Source of the DNA: Hahella sp. HN01
GTDB taxonomy: Bacteria; Pseudomonadota; Gammaproteobacteria; Pseudomonadales; Oleiphilaceae
Direction of reading: 5' to 3'
DNA length: 58,434 nucleotides
NCBI RefSeq assembly: GCF_018986435.1
Contig: NZ_JAHMIN010000014.1
Location: forward strand, 60,271 to 118,704
In this document: positions 26,453 through 34,893 of the stretch, one piece after another
Numbering within the stretch: the first letter of the stretch is position 1
Layout: each line of letters opens with the position of its first letter
Position numbers and translations under genes: made by a program
Notes under the pieces: generated by a model
What the model saw: only the letters and a program-made list of their open reading frames with translations
The model's database searches: none
Told to the model about the DNA's origin: nothing

Positions 26453-26989
26453 CTACGGCAGAATTTCAATAGGCGTGCCGTCCGGCACCAAAGACCAGAT
26501 CTCATCCATCGCCTGATTGTTGACGGCGATACATCCATCCGTCCAGTCAAACTCGTAAAGCCAGATACTGTCGCGGTCATGGTTGAAGCCATTGGGCCAG
26601 CCATGGATCATAATCATCCCGCCTGGCTCACGTCCCTGGCTCTTCGCGAATTCAACGTCCTGATCATTTGGATAAGAGACATGGATGGACTTGTGAAACG
26701 CGCTGTTAGGGTTACGCCAATCAAGTGAGTAAGTGCCTTCAGGCGTTCGCTCATCCCCTTCGAACTGTTTATGTCCCAGCGGCTTATCGCCCAAAGCGAT
26801 CGGATACACCCGCAAAGGCTTCCCTTCTTTCAATAGAATCAAAAGTCTGGACGCTTTCTTTACCTGAACTTTATCCACCAGAGGAGCCATATATGCGGAT
26901 TCAGACAACGCCAGCGAAGTTTGCGCCTGTTCCGCGCCGACACCGCAAGCAAAAAGAACACCCGCCAGAAATAGAGAACCTTTCCGCAT
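26453..26989 (-). CDS. exported L,D-transpeptidase (YkuD) family protein
   Basis: 178 residues with an N-terminal signal peptide (core SLFLAGVLFACGVGA, cleavage near residue 19). The YkuD domain covers roughly 40-178. The strand-turn KEGKPLRVYPIALGDKPLGHKQFEGDERTPEGTY is typical, His lies in MIHGWPNG, and the catalytic Cys is in W-T-D-G-C-I-A-V-N-N. The usual S-x-G-C-[IV]-R is altered: Asp precedes Gly and Ala replaces Arg. This variant occurs in a subset of the family. It probably crosslinks or modifies peptidoglycan, or attaches protein to it, in the periplasm. Confidence 0.88.
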   Translation of the reverse strand: MRKGSLFLAGVLFACGVGAEQAQTSLALSESAYMAPLVDKVQVKKASRLLILLKEGKPLRVYPIALGDKPLGHKQFEGDERTPEGTYSLDWRNPNSAFHKSIHVSYPNDQDVEFAKSQGREPGGMIMIHGWPNGFNHDRDSIWLYEFDWTDGCIAVNNQAMDEIWSLVPDGTPIEILP

Positions 26990-27052
26990 GAGACCCTTTA
27001 GAAATTGAATGGATGACGCTTAACTATCAGCATAGCAAACATAAGAATCCTG

Positions 27053-27069
27053 CACAGATTCGAACTGTG
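27053..27069. repeat. 17-bp palindrome resembling a tRNA T-arm
   Basis: CACAGATTCGAACTGTG has 5-bp arms around ATTCGAA; on the minus strand it reads CACAG-TTCGAAT-CTGTG, the geometry of a tRNA T-arm. The minus-strand bases just before it (GATGTTGGT) also resemble tRNA. No complete acceptor, D or anticodon arm can be built around it, so it is not an intact tRNA. It may be an operator in the L,D-transpeptidase promoter region. Confidence 0.5.
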
Positions 27070-27103
27070 ACCAACATCTTCTATTTGTATCTCAGCTATG
27101 CGC

Positions 27104-27122
27104 GTGATGTTTTTTACATCAC
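27104..27122. repeat. 19-bp inverted repeat upstream of the L,D-transpeptidase gene
   Basis: GTGATGT and ACATCAC form perfect 7-bp arms around TTTTT. It lies 115 bases upstream of the transpeptidase start, 35 bases from the T-arm-like palindrome. The half site does not match the CRP (TGTGA-N6-TCACA) or FNR (TTGAT-N4-ATCAA) consensus exactly. It is a plausible regulator site. Confidence 0.5.
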
Positions 27123-27173
27123 AATCAAGGAGATGCCAACCGGGTTAGATGAAAATACCAGAAAACAGGCATA

Positions 27174-27202
27174 AAAAAGCCCGCGCTAGGCGCAGGCTTT
27201 TT
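27174..27202 (-). terminator. rho-independent terminator after fabB
   Basis: AAAAAGCC-C-GCGC pairs with GCGC-A-GGCTTTTT around a TAG loop, with one internal mismatch. The A and T flanks make it active in both directions. In the minus direction it lies 67 bases after the fabB stop and is followed by TTTTTT. Confidence 0.88.
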
Positions 27203-27268
27203 ATTCTTTCGCTGACCCGTCCTGAATATAGTCGACACCTATTTCAGGACTAGACACGCAGAACTGGA

Positions 27269-28483
27269 TCAGCCTTTGTATTTGCTGAAAGCCAGACAGG
27301 CGTTGGTGCCACCGAAACCAAAGCTGTTGCTCAGAACGGTATTCAGTTCCGCGTCGGTAGGCTCGGTCACGATCGGGAAGCCAGCGGCTCTCTCGTCCAG
27401 CGCCTCGATGTGACGAGATGGCGCGATAAAGCCGCCTTCCATCATCAACAAGCAGTAGATTGCTTCGTGTACGCCAGCAACGCCCAAAGAGTGGCCGGAC
27501 AGTGATTTAGTAGAACTGATGCGCGGCAGATTGTCGCCAAAGGCTTCTTTTACTGCTTTCAGCTCAATAATATCGCCGACTGGCGTACTGGTGCCGTGAG
27601 TATTTACGTAATCTACAGGCGTGTTTACGGTAGACAGCGCCTGATGGATACAGCGGACAGCGCCTTCTCCAGATGGAGCCACCATGTCTTCGCCATCGGA
27701 AGTGGCGCCGTAGCCCACCAACTCAGCGTAGATCGGCGCGCCGCGACGCAGCGCATGCTCCAGCTCTTCTACGACGACAACCGCGCCGCCGCCAGCGATG
27801 ACAAAGCCATCACGGGTGGAGCAGTATGGACGTGAAGCACGGGAAGGGTCGTCGTTGTACTTGCTGGACAACGCGCCCATAGCGTCGAATAGTACCGCCA
27901 GGCTCCAATGCTCTTCTTCACCGCCGCCAGCGAATACGACGTCTTGCTTGCCCAACTGAATTTGTTCCCAGGCGTGACCGATACAGTGAGCGGCGGTCGC
28001 GCAAGCGGAAGTAATGGAGTAGTTAACGCCGCGAATTTTGAACGCGGTGGACAAACAGGCGTTTACAGAACTGTTCATGGTGCGGGGTACGCGATAAGGC
28101 CCCACACGCTTAACGCCTTTCTCACGCAGAATATCGACGGATTCGACGACGTTACTGGTGGAGGCTCCACCAGAGCCCATCACGATGCCGGTGCGAGTGC
28201 TGCTCAACAGCTCTTCGTCTATCTTGGCGTCTGTGATGGCCTGATTCATAGCGATATAGGCGTACGCTGCCGCGTCGCCCATGAAGCGTAGATGCTTGCG
28301 GTCGATGTGTTCAGCGAAATCGATCTGGACGCTGCCACTGACCTGACTTCTCAAGCCCGCTTCTTTGTAGCTTTCGTTAAACCGAATGCCTGAGCGGCCA
28401 GCTTTCAGTGACTCAGCCACCTCCTCTTTGGAGTTGCCCAAGCAGGATACGATTCCCATTCCGGTTATGACGGCGCGTTTCAT
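27269..28483 (-). CDS. fabB: beta-ketoacyl-ACP synthase I
   Basis: Condensing enzyme required to elongate the cis-3-decenoyl-ACP made by FabA, hence essential for unsaturated fatty acids. 404 residues, as in E. coli FabB (406). The catalytic Cys161 lies in [10 protein letters not shown]; the two histidines are in [11 protein letters not shown] and S-L-S-G-H-S-L-G, with the conserved Lys just before (SSTKS). The Gly-rich FGFGGTNA end motif is intact. It follows fabA by 31 bases, forming the standard fabAB operon, and is closed by a strong terminator. Confidence 0.97.
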   Translation of the reverse strand: MKRAVITGMGIVSCLGNSKEEVAESLKAGRSGIRFNESYKEAGLRSQVSGSVQIDFAEHIDRKHLRFMGDAAAYAYIAMNQAITDAKIDEELLSSTRTGIVMGSGGASTSNVVESVDILREKGVKRVGPYRVPRTMNSSVNACLSTAFKIRGVNYSITSACATAAHCIGHAWEQIQLGKQDVVFAGGGEEEHWSLAVLFDAMGALSSKYNDDPSRASRPYCSTRDGFVIAGGGAVVVVEELEHALRRGAPIYAELVGYGATSDGEDMVAPSGEGAVRCIHQALSTVNTPVDYVNTHGTSTPVGDIIELKAVKEAFGDNLPRISSTKSLSGHSLGVAGVHEAIYCLLMMEGGFIAPSRHIEALDERAAGFPIVTEPTDAELNTVLSNSFGFGGTNACLAFSKYKG

Positions 28484-28514
28484 TCAGAAACCTCTTACAT
28501 TTGCAAAGGATAAC

Positions 28515-29066
28515 TTATTTGATTTCCGCACCGCTCATAGCGGCGGGGTCAAACAAGCCCACTCGTAAATCCTTGGCAGTATAAATGGCTTTACCGTCGA
28601 CATACACGGTTCCATCAGCCAAGGCCATAATTAACTTACGAGCGATTACTCTTTTGATATCGAGAACATACTCGACGGATTTTGCGGACGGCAACACCTG
28701 ACCGGTGAACTTAACTTCGCCGACCCCCAGCGCCCGGCCCAATCCCTTGTGACCTTTCCACGCCAGGAAAAAGCCTACCAGCTGCCACATGGCGTCCAGT
28801 CCGAGGCAACCCGGCATGACCGGATCGCCAACGAAATGACACTTAAAAAACCACAGATCCGGATTGATATCCAACTGCGCACGCACGATCCCGTGACCGT
28901 ATGCTCCGCCTTCTGCGGAGATTTGAGACACCCGGTCGACCATCAACATCTGGTCTACAGGAAGTTTCGCAGCGCCTTCGCCAAATAACCGTCCCTGTCC
29001 GCAGGCTTGAAGTTCTTCTTTCGTATATGAAGCTTTCACTCCATGGTTTTCTGCTATTGCGTGCAC
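28515..29066 (-). CDS. fabA: 3-hydroxydecanoyl-ACP dehydratase/isomerase
   Basis: Dehydrates 3-hydroxydecanoyl-ACP and isomerises the trans-2 to the cis-3 product, the branch point to unsaturated fatty acids. The active-site His77 ([14 protein letters not shown]) and Asp91 (G-L-D-A-M-W-Q) are present. I keep the GTG at 29066, giving 183 residues, because GGAG lies 8 bases upstream. A second GTG at 29041 would give the usual 172 residues but has no spaced ribosome-binding site. The extra 11 residues (HAIAENHGV) are atypical. fabB follows on the same strand. Confidence 0.94.
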   Translation of the reverse strand: MHAIAENHGVKASYTKEELQACGQGRLFGEGAAKLPVDQMLMVDRVSQISAEGGAYGHGIVRAQLDINPDLWFFKCHFVGDPVMPGCLGLDAMWQLVGFFLAWKGHKGLGRALGVGEVKFTGQVLPSAKSVEYVLDIKRVIARKLIMALADGTVYVDGKAIYTAKDLRVGLFDPAAMSGAEIK

Positions 29067-29287
29067 GCAGTTAACTCCGATTTCTATATCACGTCCAATA
29101 GCCTGCCAACCATATACCGGCTGTATTGCCGTTTCTTGACAGGAGTTATGGTTTGCATGTTAGTGCGCCCGAAAAAAGAACGTCTATTGGACAAAGGTAG
29201 GTTCGCACCCTTTTCGGAAGGCCGGATTCCCTTATGGTACCTGGCCTTAAGCATTAAAATACAGATGTATAGAAATAAACGTTCAGA

Positions 29288-30151
29288 CTAATCTAAGTCA
29301 AGTTCATTCTTCATGAATTCAGGCAGAGCCAAGGCTGCTTTATGCACTTCCGCATTGTAATAGCGAGTCACAAAAGGACGCTCAGCCGCGTCTTCTTCAC
29401 GGAAGAATTCCAGCTTCTTACCTTTACCCGCCATGGTGCAGCTCCACCAGCCGGTAGGATACACAGGCTGCGGGAACGGCAGCGTTCTGACGCCGTCAAA
29501 ACCAGCCTGACGCATATCTTCATGCACTTTCTTGATGATGCTGGACGTGTGCAATAAAGGGGATTCCGTCTGCTGCACGATCATGCCGCCCTCGCGCAAC
29601 GCCATGAAACAGTTGCGGTAGAAGTCGACGGCGAACAGGCCTTCAGCTGGCCCAACTGGGTCGGTGGAGTCGACGATAATCAGGTCGATGGACTCCAGCG
29701 GGGCGTCAGCGATCCACTTGATGCCGTCGCCGAAGAAGAAGTTGGCGCGCGGGTCGTTGTTAGCGGTGCACAGATCAGGGAAATACTTCTCTGCAACGCG
29801 GGTGACGCGCTCGTCGATTTCAACCTGCCAGGCTTCTTCAACGCCAGGGTGTTTGAGCACTTCTTTCAATGTGCCGCAATCGCCGCCGCCAACAATTACG
29901 ACTTTCTTCGGCGCCTGATGAGTGAACAGCGCGGGGTGGGTCATCATTTCGTGATAGAGGAAATTGTCACGGTCAGTCAACATGACGCAACCGTCCAAAA
30001 CCATCAGATTACCGAAGGTTTCAGTCTCAAAGATTTCAATCTTTTGATACTGGCTCTGCTCTTCGTGCAGTTTACTTTTTACTTTGAGGGAAAACCCGGT
30101 GCCCTGGTCCTGAAAGATTTCGGTAAACCACCCGGGGATCTGCTCGCTCAT
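29288..30151 (-). CDS. speE: spermidine synthase
   Basis: Aminopropyltransferase that converts putrescine and decarboxylated SAM to spermidine. The 287-residue protein has an N-terminal beta domain (about 1-60) and a Rossmann-like catalytic domain with VVIVGGGDCGTLKEVLKH (SAM-type motif), the putrescine-binding D-S-T-D-P-V-G-P-A-E-G-L-F segment and the WWSCTMAGKG C-terminal motif. Where most homologues read G-G-G-D-G, this one has G-G-G-D-C. GGGAGAA precedes the ATG. It is divergent from speA, pairing two polyamine genes around a shared control region. Confidence 0.95.
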   Translation of the reverse strand: MSEQIPGWFTEIFQDQGTGFSLKVKSKLHEEQSQYQKIEIFETETFGNLMVLDGCVMLTDRDNFLYHEMMTHPALFTHQAPKKVVIVGGGDCGTLKEVLKHPGVEEAWQVEIDERVTRVAEKYFPDLCTANNDPRANFFFGDGIKWIADAPLESIDLIIVDSTDPVGPAEGLFAVDFYRNCFMALREGGMIVQQTESPLLHTSSIIKKVHEDMRQAGFDGVRTLPFPQPVYPTGWWSCTMAGKGKKLEFFREEDAAERPFVTRYYNAEVHKAALALPEFMKNELDLD

Positions 30152-30264
30152 TATGTTCTCCCAATGATTCGATTAATTATTGTCGGCGCGATGCGCCTGC
30201 GGCTAAAGCAGCATATTGTAGGCGTAAGGCGCGAAGATCACAGCATTATTTTGGGATTCGCCAG

Positions 30265-30287
30265 CGTTTCCAGGTAGCCAGGAAACG
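30265..30287. promoter_or_regulatory. inverted repeat in the speE-speA divergent region
   Basis: CGTTTCC and GGAAACG are perfect 7-bp arms; within them GG and CC also pair around TAG, giving a 23-bp near-palindrome with one A-A mismatch on each side. It sits 113 bases from the speE start and 119 bases from the speA start. It could be an operator serving both genes. No known factor matches it by eye. Confidence 0.45.
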
Positions 30288-30406
30288 TAGAGCAATACAA
30301 AGCCCATAACTTATTAACGCTAAGGATTCCGCTTGCTTTAAAATGCCGCCCCTTGACGATAACCTTAACACTTTATCCGGGGGCATATTGCCGAGGAGAC
30401 GCATTG

Positions 30407-32317
30407 ATGGAAGATTGGACCCGCGATCACGCACTGTCCACCTACAACATCCCTTTCTGGGGAGATGGTTATATAGATGTTGACGCCGATGGCGACGTTA
30501 TCATCCGCCCCAAAGGTTCAGAACATAACGCAAGCGTCAGTCTGAAAGCGCTCGCCACACAAGTCCGCGCCGCCAATCTTGGGTTGCCGGTATTGGTGCG
30601 TTTTGCGGATATTCTGCATCACAGGGTCAACCATTTATGCGAGGCGTTTAACCGCGCCGCCGAACAGCTGGCCTATTCAGGTCGCTATACCGCGGTCTAT
30701 CCGGTCAAAGTGAACCAGCAACGCCGCGTCATTGAAGAAATCGTCGCCGCGCAACCCGCCGCCGCCAATGGCCAGATCGGCCTGGAAGCTGGCAGCAAGC
30801 CGGAGCTGATCGCCGTCCTGGCCATGAGCAACCCCGGCGCCACTATTGTCTGTAATGGCTACAAAGACCGTGAGTTCATTCGTCTCGCCTTGTTGGGCCA
30901 GCAGATGGGCTACAAGGTCTACATTGTCGTTGAGAAACTGAACGAACTGACTTACGTGCTGGAAGAAAGCCGTAACATGGGCGTGACGCCGCGCATTGGC
31001 GTACGCGCCCGTCTGGCCTCTATCGGCAAAGGCAACTGGCAGAATACCGGCGGGGAGAAGTCGAAATTCGGTCTGTCTTCCGTGCAGATTCTGCAGGTGC
31101 TGGACACGCTGAAACAAGCCAACGCACTGGAGTCTCTCCAGCTGCTGCACTTCCACCTGGGTTCACAGATCGCCAATATCCGGGATATTCAGACAGGATT
31201 GCGCGAGTGCGCGCGTTTTTATGGCGAGCTCCGTCGCCAGGGCGCTGACGTAAAAATCGTCGACGTCGGTGGCGGTCTGGGTATCGACTACGAAGGCACC
31301 CGCTCCCGCAGCGCCTGTTCGGTTAACTACAGCGTGCATGAGTACGCCTTTCACGTTCTGCGTACGATCAAAGAAGAGTGCGATCGCGAAGGCATCCCCC
31401 ATCCCAATGTGATTACCGAGTCTGGTCGCGCCATCACCGCTCATCACGCGGTGTTGATCACCGATGTTATCGACAGAGAAAGCGTAGCGCAGCCGGATGA
31501 GGTCAAACAGCCGACGGCGGACTCTCCGTCAGTGGTTCGCGACTTATGGCAAGACTTCGAGGCGCTTAAAGATCGCAATAATCGCCGCTCCGTCATCGAG
31601 ATCTACCATGACGCGGCGCATGCCCTACAGGAAGCGCAAACGTTGTTTATCCATGGCGTGCTGAGCCTGGACGACCGGGCGCAGGCCGAGACGATCTATC
31701 AGGCGTTGTGCCTGTATATTCGCGAACATTTACAGCCGGAAATCCGCGCACACCGGGAAATTTATGACGAGCTGAACGAGAAACTGGCGGACAAGCTGTT
31801 CGTGAACTTCTCTCTGTTCCAGTCTCTGCCGGATATCTGGGGCATTGACCAGATCTTCCCGATACTTCCGTTAAGCGGTCTGCATAAGCGTCCAACACGA
31901 CGCGGGGTGATTCAGGACATCACCTGCGACTCCGACGGGCGCATCGACCAATATGTAGACAGTCACGGCATTGAAACCACACTGCCGATCCCTGAGCCGG
32001 AAAAAGATCAGCCTTTCCTTCTCGGATTTTTCCTGGTGGGCGCTTATCAGGAAATTCTCGGCGACATGCACAATTTGTTCGGTGATACCGACTCCGTAGA
32101 CGTTTGCCTGAATGAGCAGGGCGACCTGTCTCTGCAGCACCCCATCAGCGGAGACACGGTCGACAAAGTGCTGCGCTACGTTAACTTCGAGCCGGAGCAA
32201 CTATTGCGCGCCTTCGAAGACAAGATGGCGGCGTCTGATTTGCAGGAGCAGCAAAAGCGGGACTACCTGCAAGAGCTGAAGGCGGGCCTGACCGGCTACA
32301 CCTACCTGGAAGAGTAA
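30407..32317 (+). CDS. speA: biosynthetic arginine decarboxylase
   Basis: PLP-dependent enzyme converting arginine to agmatine, the entry to putrescine when ornithine decarboxylase is absent or low. 636 residues, alanine-racemase-like fold III. The PLP lysine is Lys101 in V-Y-P-V-K-V-N-Q-Q, with GLEAGSKPEL, the LHFHLGSQ motif, the DVGGGLGIDYEGT PLP-phosphate loop and the EMHNLFGD-like D-M-H-N-L-F-G-D near the C-terminus. The ATG at 30407 is preferred because GAGGAG lies 8 bases upstream and the protein then begins MEDWTRDHA as in relatives; the open frame extends 18 codons further up without a better site. It is divergent from speE. Confidence 0.96.
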   Translation: MEDWTRDHALSTYNIPFWGDGYIDVDADGDVIIRPKGSEHNASVSLKALATQVRAANLGLPVLVRFADILHHRVNHLCEAFNRAAEQLAYSGRYTAVYPVKVNQQRRVIEEIVAAQPAAANGQIGLEAGSKPELIAVLAMSNPGATIVCNGYKDREFIRLALLGQQMGYKVYIVVEKLNELTYVLEESRNMGVTPRIGVRARLASIGKGNWQNTGGEKSKFGLSSVQILQVLDTLKQANALESLQLLHFHLGSQIANIRDIQTGLRECARFYGELRRQGADVKIVDVGGGLGIDYEGTRSRSACSVNYSVHEYAFHVLRTIKEECDREGIPHPNVITESGRAITAHHAVLITDVIDRESVAQPDEVKQPTADSPSVVRDLWQDFEALKDRNNRRSVIEIYHDAAHALQEAQTLFIHGVLSLDDRAQAETIYQALCLYIREHLQPEIRAHREIYDELNEKLADKLFVNFSLFQSLPDIWGIDQIFPILPLSGLHKRPTRRGVIQDITCDSDGRIDQYVDSHGIETTLPIPEPEKDQPFLLGFFLVGAYQEILGDMHNLFGDTDSVDVCLNEQGDLSLQHPISGDTVDKVLRYVNFEPEQLLRAFEDKMAASDLQEQQKRDYLQELKAGLTGYTYLEE

Positions 32318-32327
32318 AGTCTCTGCT

Positions 32328-32362
32328 GGGTAAACCGGATCGCAATGCGCGCCGGTTTACCC
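32328..32362. terminator. hairpin after speA, between convergent genes
   Basis: GGGTAAACCGG and CCGGTTTACCC form a perfect 11-bp stem around a 13-base loop, starting 10 bases after the speA stop and ending 33 bases before the end of the amylase gene. The following TTCCCTTCCT is a weak T-tract. Probably a terminator for speA. Confidence 0.7.
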
Positions 32363-32394
32363 TTCCCTTCCTATAAAGTTCAAGCTTTCATCGT

Positions 32395-34065
32395 TTAGAG
32401 CGTGGGCGCAGTCACCAGCATAAATCGCGCACTGTAAGGCTCTACCGGGATACTGTGGTAACCGGACAAGAGTGCGATTTCCTCTGCGCTCATCAGATCT
32501 TTCAAGTTCCCATTACTGCCGACGTTCGTTCCTTCCAGCTCAACAGTGAAGGGATCGCCAGTAATATTCAGTAGAAATAACACAACTTCACTACCCGCCT
32601 GCTTGCGATCGACATAGACTTTGCCGGACTGACCATGATTAACCGATGCCCGCGTCCCCGCGTACAGAGCAGGATGGGCGGCGCGCATCGCCATCAGGTC
32701 ACGAATGTAGTCGCGTATTGCCGTTTGTTTGGCGTCAGCCGCGAATAGAGCGCCATCTTCCCCGCTCGGCAAACCTTCCACTTTGGCGCTGGAGCGTGAA
32801 ACATGATCATCGCACAAGCCTGCTTTAGCGCCTGCGCCATTATCGGACTCGCATGCGACGCGATCCGAGAAGCCGACCACTTCATCACCGATTTCGTCTC
32901 CGTAGTACAACGTGATAGGACCCGTATATGCGGCGAGGAAGCTGTAGGCCGCTTTGTGTAGATCGGCATAACGATCCTCGCCCGGATTGGCGATTTTACC
33001 CCGTTGCAGCAAGTCGCCAAAACGCACCAGATCATGATTGGTCAGAAAGCCGTTGGGGAGCGCGTGCGTCGGATAGGCCGCCTGGGTGGCGTAACCTTCC
33101 TGGAGCGTCGAAACGGCGGCGGAACGATGTCCGCTTTCCTCCACTCCCAACGCCTGAACAAGTCGATAGCGCATAGGGAAATCAAAAGAGGAGCATAAGC
33201 CAGGCTGCGCTACGGAGCCGTACGCCTGGGCAGCGATTTCCGCCTCGCCTTTCCAGACTTCGCCTACCATATAGCCCAAAGGATTCACCTGCTCTCCGTT
33301 CATGGTGTAGGTCACGCTTTTGGAGGCGTCCTCCACCGTCTTGCGGATCTCTCCCCAGGCGCCGGTTGGAACCTGGTAAGCCTGATCCAAGCGCCACCCG
33401 TCAATCTTCAGTTCCTTCACCCAATAGGCGGCGACTTCCTTGAAGAAATCCAGATCATTGGGATAAACAGCTTCTCTCCCCGTCCCCGCCTGGGCGACGC
33501 CATTAGTGCTGACCACACGTCCTTGCGGTGAAGGAAAGTCGCCGGCATTACTCTTAAAATGGCCAAAGACGCCGTCAAAGAAGACATAGATGCCTCGCGC
33601 GTGCGCTTGCTCCACCAGCTCCCGGGCTTGCGCCATCGTGCCGAAATTGGGATCTATGGAAAAGTAATCGCTGGTGAAATAGCCCGTCGCATCAAGGCGG
33701 TCCGCCCATTCATCCTGCCCAGAGATGGGAGAGCTGTGAAACACCGGGGTCAACCAGATCGCGTTCATACCCATATTCTTGATGTAATCCAGAGAATCGG
33801 TGATTCCCTGCAAGTCTCCGCGATGATGACTGCTTCCATAACCCGCGCCGTAATTAGCGTTCAGGTCGCCATCAATAAACGACTCCACCATCACCTGATA
33901 GATGCGAAGTGCTTTGGCTTGATCATAAGTTTCCTGATTACAGGCGTATGACTGATAACCTGGTTCGGCGGGCGTGGAGCCGCCAGAGCTGCTTCCGCCT
34001 CCGCCGCTGCATCCGGCCACCAAAACGCTGAACGACAATAACGCCGCAGCTTTGTTCAACTGCAT
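32395..34065 (-). CDS. GH13 alpha-amylase family lipoprotein
   Basis: 556-residue glycoside hydrolase family 13 enzyme anchored as a lipoprotein: the lipobox L-V-A-G-C ends at Cys19 and is followed by a Gly/Ser linker (20-32). The catalytic barrel starts near 50 (RIYQVMVESFIDGD) with the MNAIWLTPVF strand. The nucleophile Asp227 is in G-W-R-L-D-Q-A-Y, the acid/base Glu269 in M-V-G-E-V-W, and the third acid is Asp345 in L-T-N-H-D-L-V-R. All three catalytic residues are present, so it should act on alpha-glucans. A C-terminal beta domain follows (about 480-556). It is a lone gene, transcribed in the same direction as the dps gene upstream. No transporter or regulator for maltodextrins is nearby. 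Confidence 0.92.
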   Translation of the reverse strand: MQLNKAAALLSFSVLVAGCSGGGGSSSGGSTPAEPGYQSYACNQETYDQAKALRIYQVMVESFIDGDLNANYGAGYGSSHHRGDLQGITDSLDYIKNMGMNAIWLTPVFHSSPISGQDEWADRLDATGYFTSDYFSIDPNFGTMAQARELVEQAHARGIYVFFDGVFGHFKSNAGDFPSPQGRVVSTNGVAQAGTGREAVYPNDLDFFKEVAAYWVKELKIDGWRLDQAYQVPTGAWGEIRKTVEDASKSVTYTMNGEQVNPLGYMVGEVWKGEAEIAAQAYGSVAQPGLCSSFDFPMRYRLVQALGVEESGHRSAAVSTLQEGYATQAAYPTHALPNGFLTNHDLVRFGDLLQRGKIANPGEDRYADLHKAAYSFLAAYTGPITLYYGDEIGDEVVGFSDRVACESDNGAGAKAGLCDDHVSRSSAKVEGLPSGEDGALFAADAKQTAIRDYIRDLMAMRAAHPALYAGTRASVNHGQSGKVYVDRKQAGSEVVLFLLNITGDPFTVELEGTNVGSNGNLKDLMSAEEIALLSGYHSIPVEPYSARFMLVTAPTL

Positions 34066-34219
34066 GAGTGATTCCCCGTTTTTATTCTCGACCTAAGGCG
34101 CGGGCTGACGTCCGCCAAAAGTGTTCAGCGCAAGACAGCCGCCCATGATATGGCGTTAAGTAATATCACCTATCAGACGAAAATTTATCCTTCCGGGGGA
34201 ACGAGAATGGGGCGTAGAA

Positions 34220-34243
34220 AGAGGGAGGGATGCTCCTCCCTCT
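34220..34243 (-). terminator. hairpin after the dps gene
   Basis: AGAGGGAGG and CCTCCCTCT form a 9-bp stem around a 6-base loop, 27 bases past the dps stop. In the minus direction TTTCT follows, a short T-tract. It should separate dps from the amylase gene. Confidence 0.6.
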
Positions 34244-34269
34244 CTATTGCAGAGAGAGGAGCTGAGCGA

Positions 34270-34737
34270 TCAAACCATGCTGCGCAACATCCAGGCAGTC
34301 TTCTCATGCACGCTCAAGCGATCTGAGAGCAGCGACGCAGAGCTTTCGTCCGTCGCCTCCTGAGCTGCTGGCAAAGCCTCGCGGATATTCCGTGCGATCT
34401 GCTCGTGGTCTTTCGCCAACACCGCCAGCATCTCATTCGCCGCAGGCACGCCGGCCTCTTCCTTTAATGTCGCCAGCTTCAGGTAGCTGGAGTAACTGCC
34501 AGGGGCGAATTCTCCCAGTGCGCGAATGCGTTCGGCGATAGCGTCAATGGCGGCCGCCAAATCTGTGTAATGCATTTCCGTCAGGGCGTGTACTTCCTGA
34601 AACCGGGGACCGGTGACGTTCCAATGGAAGTTCTGTGTTTTCAGGTACAAGGTGTAGCTGTCCGCCAGCAACCTGGACAATGAGTGCGCGATATTCTGAC
34701 GGGCGTTTTCCGTTAATCCGATATTGATATCCGACAT
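34270..34737 (-). CDS. dps: Dps family DNA-protecting ferritin-like protein
   Basis: 155-residue member of the Dps/ferritin-like family, which assembles into a 12-mer, oxidises Fe(II) and shields DNA during starvation or peroxide stress. The four-helix bundle has the ferroxidase motif L-K-T-Q-N-F-H-W-N-V-T-G-P-R-F (about 32-46) and the second ligand helix DLAAAIDAIAERIRALGE (about 60-77). No basic DNA-binding N-terminal tail is evident (SDINIGLTENARQ), so DNA binding may be weak. The gene has a good AGGAGA ribosome-binding site. An AT-rich inverted repeat lies between it and the histidine kinase gene upstream. Confidence 0.92.
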   Translation of the reverse strand: MSDINIGLTENARQNIAHSLSRLLADSYTLYLKTQNFHWNVTGPRFQEVHALTEMHYTDLAAAIDAIAERIRALGEFAPGSYSSYLKLATLKEEAGVPAANEMLAVLAKDHEQIARNIREALPAAQEATDESSASLLSDRLSVHEKTAWMLRSMV

Positions 34738-34816
34738 GGTCGTCTCCTTTCCTGGTTACTTAAAGTGGTTGAAGAGATGATAAGCCCAACCCGATAAGCA
34801 ATAAATTTTATTAAAA

Positions 34817-34838
34817 CTAAAATCCTGATTGATTTTAG
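34817..34838 (-). promoter_or_regulatory. AT-rich inverted repeat between the histidine kinase and dps genes
   Basis: CTAAAATC and GATTTTAG are perfect 8-bp arms around a 6-base centre. In the minus direction TTTTAATAAAATTT follows, so it may be the terminator of the two-component operon. It also lies 80-101 bases upstream of the dps start, a reasonable place for an operator. The sequence alone does not decide between the two. Confidence 0.5.
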
Positions 34839-34893
34839 CTATAAAACCATTAATTATTCCGTTTACGCCGCCATGTTATAGCCGATCAACGTC

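Noticed and set aside
27040-27110. A possible tRNA on the minus strand suggested by a TTCGAAT T-loop
   Set aside because: No pairing acceptor stem, D-arm or anticodon arm can be assembled at the right distances. Kept only as a palindrome.
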